Below, piece by piece: positions 1 through 7,652 of a DNA stretch of 64,000 nucleotides (position 1 is the first letter of the stretch; each line of letters opens with the position of its first letter). The translations under genes were made by a program, and so were the position numbers. This DNA is from Mucilaginibacter yixingensis (lineage in GTDB: Bacteria > Bacteroidota > Bacteroidia > Sphingobacteriales > Sphingobacteriaceae), in contig NZ_CP160205.1 of assembly GCF_041080815.1 (NCBI RefSeq), positions 434,001 through 498,000 on the forward strand. Reading direction: 5' to 3'. The notes beneath the pieces were generated by a model. That model saw nothing but the letters and a program-made list of their open reading frames with translations, was not told where the DNA came from and did no database searches.

Positions 1-2
1 CG

Positions 3-557
3 CAAATGGTAATGGCCTATGAGTACGATACCAATGGTAGGCTGCTGGCCGAACATGATACCTCTTTTTATCGTAACGGGAAGAGCATTAAAGAAGTTAA
101 GTTAACTTTTGATGCTGAGGGCAGCCTTATTAAAAAAACATCATACAGAAACGGTGACATTACCAGCGAGATACAATACTCGCAGAAAGAAAACAAAGAA
201 ACAGAGTCACTCTATCGTTACGATGCAATTTATCGTGTGCAGACTACTTACTACGATGAGCACCACAAAAAGATAAGATTTACCGGCACAGAGAAGGCAG
301 ACACAGCAGCAAAGCCAAGAACTATTGAACTATACGGCAAGAAAGTCACCATCTCCCCGGCCAATAAAGATGAACAGTGGGATTACATTTTTAAGAACAG
401 CTACGACAGGCAGGGGAATTTAATATCGCAACAACGCCTGGTAAATAATAAACTTCAGGATGAAACCACATTTACTTACGACGATAGAGGGCTGTTGATC
501 CGCACCAAACAATCTGACCACGAAGACGCTGAGGTGTTTGATTATAAGAGTTATTGA
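3..557 (+). CDS. C-terminal part of a YD-repeat-like protein, 5' end outside window
   Basis: The reading frame is open to the left edge, so the first ATG at 6 is probably internal and the N-terminus lies outside the window. The 183 visible residues contain several short tyrosine/aspartate units of the kind YEYDTNGRL, YRYDAIYR, NSYDRQGNLISQ and FTYDDRGLL, separated by beta-strand-like stretches. These resemble the YD/RHS-type repeats of secreted or surface proteins of Bacteroidota. No catalytic motif is visible. The protein may be surface-exposed or periplasmic, but its signal peptide would be outside the window. A dispersed repeat follows the stop codon. The function is unknown. Confidence 0.6.
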   Translation, partial: QMVMAYEYDTNGRLLAEHDTSFYRNGKSIKEVKLTFDAEGSLIKKTSYRNGDITSEIQYSQKENKETESLYRYDAIYRVQTTYYDEHHKKIRFTGTEKADTAAKPRTIELYGKKVTISPANKDEQWDYIFKNSYDRQGNLISQQRLVNNKLQDETTFTYDDRGLLIRTKQSDHEDAEVFDYKSY

Positions 558-600
558 GTGAATATGCTCCGGCAGAAGAAGGTTTGTTATTCCTTTTTTG

Positions 601-716
601 TCATTGCGAGGAACGAAGCAATCTCGTCGGTGGTTATTAAACTTATATGCCCAATAGCAAGTGACGAGATTGCTTCGTCACCCTAAGGCTCAGCCTTTCC
701 CGTTCCTCGCAATGAC
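601..716. repeat. Dispersed imperfect-palindrome repeat, family R1, copy A
   Basis: The left arm begins TCATTGCGAGGAACGAAGCA and the right arm ends CGTTCCTCGCAATGA, so the unit can fold into a long hairpin. An insert in the right arm (about 683-697) interrupts the pairing. Closely matching copies lie at 28921-29015 and 57027-57122. It sits between two convergent genes and has no coding content. Confidence 0.85.
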
Positions 717-737
717 AAAGTGGTTGAGATTGGTTCT

Positions 738-1037
738 TCAATTCTTAAACTGTTCAATCACCTGCTTCAACTGCTGGGCTTGCACCACACCGCTCTGGCG
801 CCATTTGGTTTGTCCGTTTTTAAAGAGAATGAGCGTTGGTACACCTTGTACGTTGTAAGCCTGGGCAGCTTCGGGGTTTTTGTCTACGTCTATTTTAAAG
901 ATGCTTACGTCATCGCCCACCATTTCTTTTACTTGTTTTAGTATCGGCGCCATCATTTTGCAGGGACCGCACCACTCGGCAGAGAAATCAATCAATACAG
1001 GTTTGTCAGAGTTTATCAGTTCAGCAAATTTGGCCAT
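738..1037 (-). CDS. trxA: Thioredoxin
   Basis: This 99-residue protein is a complete single-domain thioredoxin. It has the redox motif WCGPCK at residues 22-27, with Cys23 and Cys26 as the exchanging pair. The cis-proline motif GVPT (Pro67) and the FKNG turn follow. There is no signal peptide, so it should act in the cytoplasm as a general disulfide reductase fed by thioredoxin reductase, which is not in this window. A GGGAGGA sequence about 8 bases before the ATG is a stronger Shine-Dalgarno than most genes here have, and supports the start. The gene lies about 60 bases downstream of the flavin reductase on the same strand. Confidence 0.96.
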   Translation of the reverse strand: MAKFAELINSDKPVLIDFSAEWCGPCKMMAPILKQVKEMVGDDVSIFKIDVDKNPEAAQAYNVQGVPTLILFKNGQTKWRQSGVVQAQQLKQVIEQFKN

Positions 1038-1097
1038 AGTTTGGGTCCTCCCGGGTTTGTGTTATAGTATAATACGTGTTGAGGGATTGATTTGTTT

Positions 1098-1988
1098 TTA
1101 GTCGATCAGTAAGGTCATTAGCGCTTCCATGGGCTTGCCTTCGGCGATTAGCTGTTTAGCTTTCAAGTGCAGCTGTAGGTCGCGGGTGTGGCTATCGCCG
1201 ATGGTAGCGTCCAAAATTTCTTTGATAGCGTCGGATGCGGCATATTCGGCAACCTCCCTGTCGCCCGGTACGGTTGTTAAATTACCCAGTTGCCCCAGAT
1301 CATTACCGGTTAAAACGGTAGACAAACGCACGTGACGAGGCAAGGTATCAACGCCAATGCCTATATGTATATTGGGTTTGGGTACTTTAAACAGATTGTC
1401 TGGCGTTACGCGGCAGTACCAATCGCCGCCCAAACGGGCCACATGGTTTACCTTTAGCTGGTCAATTTGTCCGTTAGCATCCAGAATGTGCTCGCTTACG
1501 TGGATTAGTTTTACCTCGGCCAGTATCAGGTTTCCGGCGCCAGCCTGATCTCCCAATGGGATAATCTGCTTCACCACGCATTCCATTTGTACGGGCGACT
1601 CACCCACACGCGGCGGCTTTACCAGTTGCGAAGGCAGTGGCGTAAGGCCGGATTTTACAAACTCATTTACTCCCTTTGGATATTCTACACTGGCCAGCGA
1701 TACCTGCTGCACCATATCATAATTAACAATGTTAATGACGCACTCTGGCACCTCATGCAGGTTTTGCAGTGTATGCTTGGTAGTATTATCACGCACCCGG
1801 CGGCATGGCGAGAATATGCAAAGCGGCGGGTTACTGCTAAACATATTAAAAAAACTGAACGGACTCAGGTTAACGTTCCCCTCAGCATCCATGGTTGATG
1901 CCAGGCAGATAGGGCGCGGCGCAATGGCATACTGCATGTAGCTATGCAGGTCTGCAGTTTTCAGTTCAGCAACATTAATGGTTACCAT
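1098..1988 (-). CDS. Flavin reductase-like FMN-binding split-barrel protein
   Basis: The 296-residue protein carries a flavin reductase-like split-barrel domain over about residues 10-190. Typical stretches are the APRPICLAST segment, NLSPFSFFNMFSSNPP and the VNIV strand. Proteins of this group bind FMN and often reduce it with NAD(P)H or serve as the reductase partner of an oxygenase. The natural partner cannot be told from the sequence. A C-terminal helical extension of about 80 residues follows the barrel. There is no signal peptide. It is probably co-transcribed with thioredoxin, which follows it, suggesting a cytoplasmic redox role (inference). Confidence 0.85.
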   Translation of the reverse strand: MVTINVAELKTADLHSYMQYAIAPRPICLASTMDAEGNVNLSPFSFFNMFSSNPPLCIFSPCRRVRDNTTKHTLQNLHEVPECVINIVNYDMVQQVSLASVEYPKGVNEFVKSGLTPLPSQLVKPPRVGESPVQMECVVKQIIPLGDQAGAGNLILAEVKLIHVSEHILDANGQIDQLKVNHVARLGGDWYCRVTPDNLFKVPKPNIHIGIGVDTLPRHVRLSTVLTGNDLGQLGNLTTVPGDREVAEYAASDAIKEILDATIGDSHTRDLQLHLKAKQLIAEGKPMEALMTLLID

Positions 1989-2080
1989 AGGAGGGAGATC
2001 GGTTTATATCAAACATAAGTTTTTAACGGCATATTGTGTTACAGCTACTTAAAATTTGAGTTTCCGAGGTTTTTCATTTC

Positions 2081-2114
2081 TTAACATTTAATTAACATAG
2101 GATGCGTAGCTTTG
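2081..2114 (+). promoter_or_regulatory. Candidate Pho box plus promoter of the first DUF47 gene
   Basis: TTAACA at 2081-2086 and TTAACA at 2092-2097 are direct repeats with an 11-base period. Nine bases later comes TAGCTTTG at 2107-2114, which fits the Bacteroidota -7 box TAnnTTTG. The identical arrangement precedes the other DUF47 gene at 12981-13014. An 11-base direct repeat just upstream of the promoter box is the layout of PhoB/PhoP sites in other phyla; assignment to phosphate control is inference. Confidence 0.65.
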
Positions 2115-2137
2115 ATATACATTCAAACTAAAATCTT

Positions 2138-2785
2138 ATGGAGCAAGCCATAGCTAGAACTTTTGTGCCAAAGCACAACCGCGTTTTTTTCAAGCATTTT
2201 GATCATGCGGCCGAGAACGTGAAAGTAATGTCGGAGCTCCTTTATGAGGCTCTTGAAGGTAGTGGCGACCACGAAAGCCGCCCGCAGTATGCGCAGATTG
2301 CTAAATTACGTGCGGTGAGTAATGAGATTAAGCGTGCCATCTTTGCCGATTCTGGTCGTGCTTTCATCTCTCCTTTTGAGCGTAACGACATGTGCGATCT
2401 GGTGACGGCAATTGACACAGTTGCGGGTTACATCAATATTTCAGCACGCCGTTTCAGTCTTTATCAGCCAGTGCAGGTTAGTCCGGCGATGAAAGAACTG
2501 GTAGGTTTGATTGTGGAGATGGGCAACTGTTTGGCCAAATGCGTAAAACATTTAACCAACATCAAATCATTAGGCCCAATTAGCGATGCTTGCACCCAGC
2601 TTAGAACTTTAGAGCACTATGCTGATAAGGTTTACAACAAGGCAGTGGCCGAAGTACTGGTAAGCGAGACCAACGTAATTGAGCTGATGAAGCACAATGA
2701 AATACTGACGGCCCTGGAAACTACTACCGATAAGGCTGAGAAAGTAGCGGCTGTAGTTGAGGCCATTGTTGTAAAGAATTTTTAG
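2138..2785 (+). CDS. DUF47 (PhoU-like) family protein, orphan copy
   Basis: The 215-residue all-helical protein matches the DUF47 family, relatives of PhoU that usually accompany PiT-type phosphate transporters. Family features are the opening FVPKHNRVFFKHFDHAAENV, the FISPFERNDMCDL segment near residue 80 (metal-binding type ED/RxD helix) and the terminal EKVAAVVEAIVVKNF. It resembles the DUF47 protein at 13032 along its whole length but is clearly diverged. Unlike that copy it has no transporter beside it. Its promoter has the same TTAACA repeat arrangement, so it probably belongs to the same phosphate-responsive regulon. It is monocistronic, with a strong terminator after it. Confidence 0.88.
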   Translation: MEQAIARTFVPKHNRVFFKHFDHAAENVKVMSELLYEALEGSGDHESRPQYAQIAKLRAVSNEIKRAIFADSGRAFISPFERNDMCDLVTAIDTVAGYINISARRFSLYQPVQVSPAMKELVGLIVEMGNCLAKCVKHLTNIKSLGPISDACTQLRTLEHYADKVYNKAVAEVLVSETNVIELMKHNEILTALETTTDKAEKVAAVVEAIVVKNF

Positions 2786-2796
2786 TCTTTTAAGTC

Positions 2797-3031
2797 CGGA
2801 AGTCAGTAAAGTCCGGAAGTCCGAAAGATGAATGTCTGCTGGGCAGATATAGTAAAAACAAAATAGCGATGGGTTTCAAACCCATCGCTATTTTGCTTTT
2901 ATAAGGAAGATTCGACCTATTGTACAGAGATTACTTCGTTTCTCGCAATTACGTAAGCGCGTGATAAGTTAGAGTATATAAAGTGCAATGAAATCTTCCG
3001 GTCTTTCGGACTTTACTGACTTCCGGACTCT
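2797..3031. repeat. Inverted pair of GTCCGGAAGTCAGTAAAG-type repeats around a terminator
   Basis: A run built from GTCCGGAAGT units lies at about 2797-2828. Its reverse complement, CTTTCGGACTTTACTGACTT and flanks, lies at about 3003-3028. The pair flanks the terminator hairpin at 2859-2894 and fills the gap between two convergent genes. Confidence 0.7.
2859..2894. terminator. Strong bidirectional hairpin terminator after DUF47 gene
   Basis: The arms CAAAATAGCGATGGGTTT and AAACCCATCGCTATTTTG pair perfectly around a single-base loop, and a TTTT run is included on each side. It can stop transcription from the DUF47 gene and from the convergent gene. Confidence 0.9.
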
Positions 3032-3038
3032 TCCCGGC

Positions 3039-3524
3039 TTATAAAATCGAAATCCGTTTAATTACAGATTCAGAGCCTACCACCACACGTACAAAGTAGA
3101 AACCGCTGTTGAGTTTGTTGCTCAGGTTATAAGTAAACTTCTTTTCGCCTGGGTCAACACGTTGAGAGAAAAGGGTGGCAATTTCATTACCCAGTACGTC
3201 CATGATTTTAATGGTAACGTTTGAGTTTTTGCTGATGAAGTATTTAAGATTGATCTGATCTGTTACCAGGGTAGGGTATACCTGCACATCACTCAACAGC
3301 TTATCATCCTGCTGAACAGCTCTGGCCGGAATTTTTACCGGACTCATTTGCGGCATGTTCATATGATAGGTTGGCCGCAGATAAGATGTTTTTGTTTTTT
3401 TGAGATGCAGCAGCGTGGTATCGCCGCTACTGTAAAGGGTACCCGCAGACAGACTAACGCTTGCGCACAACACGCAAATCATAGTCAGCATCCACGAAAA
3501 AAATTGAGTACACCTTATTCTCAT
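3039..3524 (-). CDS. Minimal type IX secretion cargo: signal peptide plus sorting domain
   Basis: The 161-residue protein has a hydrophobic N-terminal signal peptide (about residues 8-28), a linker of about 50 residues rich in Thr, Pro and Met, and then a type A type IX secretion sorting domain over about residues 78-161. Visible sorting-domain features are VQVYPTLVTDQINLKY, the IKIMDVLGNEI strand and the ending SGFYFVRVVVGSESVIKRIS. No enzymatic or adhesive domain fits in the short linker. The protein should be exported by Sec, then by the type IX system, and the sorting domain may be removed at the surface. Its role is unknown, and such a small cargo is unusual. Confidence 0.85.
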   Translation of the reverse strand: MRIRCTQFFSWMLTMICVLCASVSLSAGTLYSSGDTTLLHLKKTKTSYLRPTYHMNMPQMSPVKIPARAVQQDDKLLSDVQVYPTLVTDQINLKYFISKNSNVTIKIMDVLGNEIATLFSQRVDPGEKKFTYNLSNKLNSGFYFVRVVVGSESVIKRISIL

Positions 3525-3694
3525 ATCAGATTATTAATGCAAAAATATAAATAAACCGTTTGACATCTTACATTTAATAACGGTTTAAATTATAATTTAA
3601 CAAATTTTAACATAGCCCGGAAGCGCCATAGTGTGAAAATCACAATTATTTATACGGCTCATAAAATATTAGGTTATATACAAATAACATTTAA

Positions 3695-3702
3695 TACTTT
3701 TG
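3695..3702 (+). promoter_or_regulatory. -7 promoter box of kup
   Basis: TACTTTTG matches TAnnTTTG and lies 22 bases before the GTG start of kup, leaving a very short leader. No clear -33 TTTG was found. Confidence 0.6.
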
Positions 3703-3724
3703 CATGCCTCTATAATTTAAAAAA

Positions 3725-5686
3725 GTGACACAGCACAAAGATTTACAGAAGCTGTCCATCGCAGGACTTCTGATCAGTTTAGGTATCATTTATGGAGATA
3801 TAGGTACCTCTCCTTTATACGTATTTAAAGCAATCATCGGCCAAAATCACGGTCATTTCAACCGTATTGATGAGTTGGTGGTATTAGGTGGTGTATCCTG
3901 TATTTTCTGGACACTTACCTTGCAAACCACGCTTAAATACGTAGTAATTACCCTTCAGGCCGATAATAAGGGTGAGGGGGGGATTTTTTCCCTCTTCTCA
4001 TTGGTGCGCCGTAAGGCTAAATGGCTTATTGTGCCAGCCGTAATAGGTGGCTGCGCGTTGTTGGCCGATGGTATTATTACCCCGCCCATCACCGTATCGT
4101 CAGCTATTGAGGGTTTGCAGCCACTTTATCCTAACATACCGGTAATTAGCATTGTGGTGGCTATTTTGCTGTTCTTGTTTATTATTCAGCAGTTTGGCAG
4201 TTCGTTGGTAGGCAAGGCTTTCGGGCCCATTATGTTTATCTGGTTTACCATGATGGGGGTGCTTGGCGTATCTTACATTGTACAGATGCCAATGGTAATT
4301 AAGGCTATTAATCCTTATTATGCTTTCAAGCTTCTGTCTAGCGGTAACCATGATGCCTTTATTATTCTGGGTGCGGTTTTCCTGTGTACAACAGGTGCCG
4401 AAGCGCTGTATTCAGATCTTGGTCATTGCGGTAAAGACAACATCCGCATGAGCTGGATCTATGTTAAAACCTGTCTGGTATTAAATTACCTGGGCCAGGC
4501 TGTATGGCTGCTGCACCACCAGGGTGAGGCGCTTAACCTTAACCTGATGAATCCGTTTTATATGATCATGCCGCGTGAGTTCCTCATCTTCGGTATCGGT
4601 ATAGCAACGGTAGCGGCAGTTATTGCCAGCCAGGCGCTCATTTCAGGTTCTTACACGCTGATTGCCGAGGCCGTTCGACTGAATTTGTGGCCTAAGGTAC
4701 GTATCAACTACCCGAGCGAGCAAAAAGGCCAGTTATATGTGCCAAGTATCAACTGGATTTTGTGTGCCGGCTGTTTGATCGTAATCTTGCTGTTCAAACA
4801 TTCAGATAATATGGAGGCGGCTTACGGTTTAAGTATTACCGTAGCCATGTTGATGACTACTATTTTGGTGTCTAAATTTCTGCGCCGCCGTAAGGTACCT
4901 AGCTATATCATCTGGACTTTCCTGGCTGTATACTTTGTTATTGAAGGCACATTCCTCTTTGGTAACCTCAAGAAATTTATCCACGGCGGTTGGTTCACCC
5001 TGTCAATGGGTCTGGTGCTGTTTGTGGTGATGTGGGCCTGGCATACCGCCCGTAAAATTAGAAACCGCTATGTAAAATTTGTAGAGATTGAAGATTACTA
5101 CAGCATTTTGCAAGAGCTGAGCGAAGATGAAAGCGTACCCAAATATGCATCGCAATTGGTATATCTGACCAGTGCAAACTTTGACTCAGAGGTTGAATCA
5201 AAGATCATCTACTCCATCCTGCAAAAGCAGCCTAAACGTGCCGATGTGTACTGGCTGGTACACGTAGACGTAATGGACGAACCTTATACCCGCGAGTACC
5301 AGGTAGATCACCTGGTGCCAAACAAGGTGATCCGTATTGACTTTAAGCTGGGTTTCAGGGTTGAGCAGCGTATTAACCTGTTGTTCCGTAAAGTGGTGGA
5401 GGATCTGGTGAAAAAAGGCGAAGTAGAGATTATGAGCCAATACAAATCGCTCAATAAACATAAAATTGTCGGCGATTTCCGTTTCGTAGTGATCGAAAAA
5501 ATCCTGTCACGTTCGCATGGACTGTCGTTCTACGAGGGTCTGGTGATGAAGATCTACAAGCAACTCAAGAAGATGAGTCTCTCAGAAGAGCGTGGTTTCG
5601 GCCTCGATCTGAGCTTTGTAACGGTAGAGAAAGTTCCGTTGATGCTCTCTAATCCTGAAGAGGTAGAGTTGCATCGGGTAAATTAA
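3725..5686 (+). CDS. kup: KUP-family potassium uptake transporter
   Basis: The 653-residue protein starts at a GTG. It opens with the family signature GIIYGDIGTSPLYVFKAI at about residues 20-37 and has about 12 hydrophobic membrane segments up to residue 450. A C-terminal cytoplasmic domain of about 200 residues follows. Conserved blocks GEGGIFSLFSL and CTTGAEALYSDLGHCG are present. The protein imports K+ with protons across the inner membrane. It is monocistronic between a promoter at 3695 and the terminator at 5914-5948. Length agrees with other Bacteroidota members. Whether the neighbouring orphan DUF47 gene is functionally linked cannot be told. Confidence 0.96.
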   Translation: MTQHKDLQKLSIAGLLISLGIIYGDIGTSPLYVFKAIIGQNHGHFNRIDELVVLGGVSCIFWTLTLQTTLKYVVITLQADNKGEGGIFSLFSLVRRKAKWLIVPAVIGGCALLADGIITPPITVSSAIEGLQPLYPNIPVISIVVAILLFLFIIQQFGSSLVGKAFGPIMFIWFTMMGVLGVSYIVQMPMVIKAINPYYAFKLLSSGNHDAFIILGAVFLCTTGAEALYSDLGHCGKDNIRMSWIYVKTCLVLNYLGQAVWLLHHQGEALNLNLMNPFYMIMPREFLIFGIGIATVAAVIASQALISGSYTLIAEAVRLNLWPKVRINYPSEQKGQLYVPSINWILCAGCLIVILLFKHSDNMEAAYGLSITVAMLMTTILVSKFLRRRKVPSYIIWTFLAVYFVIEGTFLFGNLKKFIHGGWFTLSMGLVLFVVMWAWHTARKIRNRYVKFVEIEDYYSILQELSEDESVPKYASQLVYLTSANFDSEVESKIIYSILQKQPKRADVYWLVHVDVMDEPYTREYQVDHLVPNKVIRIDFKLGFRVEQRINLLFRKVVEDLVKKGEVEIMSQYKSLNKHKIVGDFRFVVIEKILSRSHGLSFYEGLVMKIYKQLKKMSLSEERGFGLDLSFVTVEKVPLMLSNPEEVELHRVN

Positions 5687-5692
5687 ACTGTC

Positions 5693-5731
5693 AAAACCAG
5701 AATTCATAGGATTTTAAGGATTTCTGGGATA
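5693..5731 (+). repeat. Dispersed repeat family R4, copy 1
   Basis: AAAACCAGAATTCATAGGAT followed by TTTAAGGATTTCTGGGAT. An inverted copy is at 5986-6024 and a direct copy at 10837-10875. A weaker inverted copy appears at about 5876-5900. All lie outside genes. Confidence 0.7.
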
Positions 5732-5768
5732 TTGATGTAGACTTGAGTTTAAGCGTTATTAAGTAGGT

Positions 5769-5853
5769 CGTCCCGAACTTGTTTCGGGATCTCATAAGAT
5801 AGGTTGCAAACCCTCACTTAGCATATGAGGTGCCGAAACAAGTTCGGCATGAC
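5769..5853. repeat. Imperfect palindrome repeat, family R5
   Basis: The left arm CGTCCCGAACTTGTTTCGGG and the right arm GCCGAAACAAGTTCGGCATG can pair in part, and the inner parts TCTCAT and ATGAGG also pair. Only one copy is seen here. Its layout resembles the other dispersed intergenic hairpins in this window. Confidence 0.65.
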
Positions 5854-5913
5854 GTATGGGTTTACATTGTGCCAGCCTAAAAATCCAATGAATCAAGGGT
5901 CAAGGCAGATCAT

Positions 5914-5948
5914 AAAAAAAGCGATTGGAATACCCAATCGCTTTTTTT
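5914..5948. terminator. Bidirectional terminator between kup and DUF3127 gene
   Basis: Perfect 15-base arms AAAAAAAGCGATTGG and CCAATCGCTTTTTTT enclose a 5-base loop, giving a T run on either strand. The rest of the 338-base gap (5687-6024) holds only repeats R4 and R5. Confidence 0.92.
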
Positions 5949-5985
5949 ATGTTAAGGATTTGATAGTTTTAACCTGCTTTTGTAG

Positions 5986-6024
5986 GCATCCTGTAAATCC
6001 TAAAAATCCGTTTAATCCTGGTTC
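5986..6024 (-). repeat. Dispersed repeat family R4, inverted copy
   Basis: GCATCCTGTAAATCCTAAAA continued by ATCCGTTTAATCCTGGTTC is the reverse complement type of the unit at 5693-5731 and ends one base before the stop codon of the DUF3127 gene. Confidence 0.65.
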
Positions 6025-6390
6025 TTAGAACGGCAGGTCGTCATCCTCTGGTGCAGAGCTAATATCAACCGGTGGCGCGTAGGCTGGTTGTGCATTGGCA
6101 GCAGCGTTGCCGGTTATTACATTAATTCTCCACAGCTGAAGGGTGTTAAAATAGTTTTTCTTGCCGGTTTTGTCTGTCCACGGGCGGCCGCGCAGGTTAA
6201 AGAATACTTCTACGTCGTCGCCAACTTTTACGTTGTCTAACAGGGCGCAACGATCTTGAATGGCTTCAAATTTGATATATTCAGGGTATTGCGGGTTTTC
6301 GATGTATTCAACAACAAGCTCTCTTTTCTTAAGTGAGTCAGTTACCTGAAAAGAAGCGCTAACTTCGTGTACTTTACCTTTGATGTCCAT
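6025..6390 (-). CDS. DUF3127 protein with SSB-like acidic C-terminal tail
   Basis: The 121-residue protein matches DUF3127, a small Bacteroidota family with a predicted OB-like beta fold. Characteristic stretches are the GKVHEVSASFQVTDSLKKRE start, IKFEAIQDRCALLD and VEVFFNLRGRPW near residues 60-75. An alanine/proline-rich linker follows from about residue 95. The last residues are PEDDDLPF, very close to the acidic tip of bacterial single-stranded DNA-binding protein (DDDIPF), which docks replication and repair proteins. A role at single-stranded nucleic acid is therefore plausible but inferred. It is monocistronic, with a divergent methyltransferase gene upstream. Confidence 0.88.
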   Translation of the reverse strand: MDIKGKVHEVSASFQVTDSLKKRELVVEYIENPQYPEYIKFEAIQDRCALLDNVKVGDDVEVFFNLRGRPWTDKTGKKNYFNTLQLWRINVITGNAAANAQPAYAPPVDISSAPEDDDLPF

Positions 6391-6455
6391 GGTGTTCGTA
6401 AATTAAAAACGTAAAGTTAATGATGTTATGTCAATAACGGGTGCAATTTTATCCT

Positions 6456-6463
6456 TAATTTTG
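6456..6463 (+). promoter_or_regulatory. -7 promoter box of the RNA methyltransferase gene
   Basis: TAATTTTG fits TAnnTTTG and ends only 7 bases before the ATG at 6471. Transcription would start almost at the start codon. The second ATG at 6474 may therefore be the one used. Confidence 0.5.
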
Positions 6464-6470
6464 CCAATTC

Positions 6471-7646
6471 ATGATGCAAGTTTTCCACACTGAAAGTAAG
6501 ATCGTAATCACCTGCAATAAACGGCTGTCGCCCTATTTGCAGCAGGAGGTCGAAGAGTTAGGCTTTGAGCCAACACGTGTTTTTGCTACCGGCGTTGAGT
6601 TACAGGGTACTGTAAACGATGCCATTACGCTTAACCTTAACCTGCGCTGCGCCAGCCAGGTACTTTATCATTTAAATAGCTTTACAGCGGCAGACCCGCA
6701 GGCGTTATATGACAACCTGGTGCAGATGCCCTGGGAAGAACTGATTGACTTTACCGGCTACTTCTCGGTAACATCAAACGTTAATAACGAGCATATCCGC
6801 ACACCGCTGTTTGCCAACGTGAAGGTAAAAGACGCGGTGGTAGACCGCATAACAGATAAAAAAGGTATCAGGCCAAACTCTGGTCCGGAGTTGAATAAAG
6901 CTGTGCTTCACCTGTATTGGCAAAACGATAAAGCCGATATTTTTGTAGATACCTCAGGCGAAACCCTGGCCAAACACAGCTACCGTAAAATACCGGGCAA
7001 AGCGCCTATGCTGGAGGCTTTGGCGGCATCAACCATTATGGCTACCAAATGGGACCGGAAGAGCTCCTTTATTAACCCTATGTGTGGTTCAGGCACGTTG
7101 GCTATAGAGGCTGCGCTGCTGGCTACAGATAAGCGCCCGGGCTTGTTTAGGATGAATTATGCCTTTATGCACCTGATGGGTTATGAAGAGCAGGTGTTTT
7201 TTAGTGCACGTAGGCTACTGAAGGATAAAGCGCAGAAAGAAACCGGCTTTAAGATCATCGCTACAGATATCTCTGATGATGCTGTTGATGTGGCCCGTAA
7301 GAATGCCCGCACCGCCGGTGTAGAACATTTGATTGATTTTGACGTTTGTGACTTTGGCGATACCGTTGTGCCTGAAGAGCCCGGGGTGGTTATGTTTAAC
7401 CCGGAGTATGGCGAGCGTTTAGGTGTGCATGCTAAACTGGAAGGTACTTACCGCCGCGTTGGCGATTTTATGAAGCAAAAATGTTTGGGCTATCATGGTT
7501 ATATTTTTACAGGTAACCCGGATTTGGCTAAGCGTATAGGCTTGAAGGCATCGCGTCGTATAGAATTTTATAATGGTAAGCTGGATTGCCGCTTGCTGGA
7601 GTACGAACTGTACGATGGGACACGACGTGAGCCTAAACTTGATTAA
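6471..7646 (+). CDS. THUMP-domain class I SAM-dependent RNA methyltransferase (RlmL/YcbY-like)
   Basis: The 391-residue protein has an N-terminal ferredoxin-like/THUMP region (about residues 10-160, with LNLRCASQVLYHL) and a Rossmann methyltransferase domain. The SAM-binding stretch FINPMCGSGTLAIEAALLA is near residue 205, the acidic motif ATDISDDAVDVA near 265, and the catalytic motif NPEYGERLG near 310. E. coli RlmL has NPPYGER at that place; the glutamate variant is, from memory, frequent in Bacteroidota. The family methylates N2 of guanosine in 23S rRNA, or similar positions. It corresponds to the N-terminal half of the E. coli RlmKL fusion. The next gene begins 7 bases later. Confidence 0.9.
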   Translation: MMQVFHTESKIVITCNKRLSPYLQQEVEELGFEPTRVFATGVELQGTVNDAITLNLNLRCASQVLYHLNSFTAADPQALYDNLVQMPWEELIDFTGYFSVTSNVNNEHIRTPLFANVKVKDAVVDRITDKKGIRPNSGPELNKAVLHLYWQNDKADIFVDTSGETLAKHSYRKIPGKAPMLEALAASTIMATKWDRKSSFINPMCGSGTLAIEAALLATDKRPGLFRMNYAFMHLMGYEEQVFFSARRLLKDKAQKETGFKIIATDISDDAVDVARKNARTAGVEHLIDFDVCDFGDTVVPEEPGVVMFNPEYGERLGVHAKLEGTYRRVGDFMKQKCLGYHGYIFTGNPDLAKRIGLKASRRIEFYNGKLDCRLLEYELYDGTRREPKLD

Positions 7647-7652
7647 TAAGAT

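Noticed and set aside
601..716. CRISPR-like array from the recurring hairpin units
   Set aside because: The units are tens of kilobases apart, palindromic over their whole length and without regular spacers.
3596..3611. TTAACA pair upstream of kup as a third Pho box
   Set aside because: The period is 10 bases and not 11, and the -7 box is more than 80 bases away. A similar 10-base pair (TTAACA, TTAACG) at 31178-31193 shows that such pairs arise in AT-rich gaps.
7404..7420. NPEYGER in place of NPPYGER as an inactivated RNA methyltransferase
   Set aside because: All other motifs are intact, and from memory the glutamate variant is common in Bacteroidota homologues, so loss of activity is not supported.
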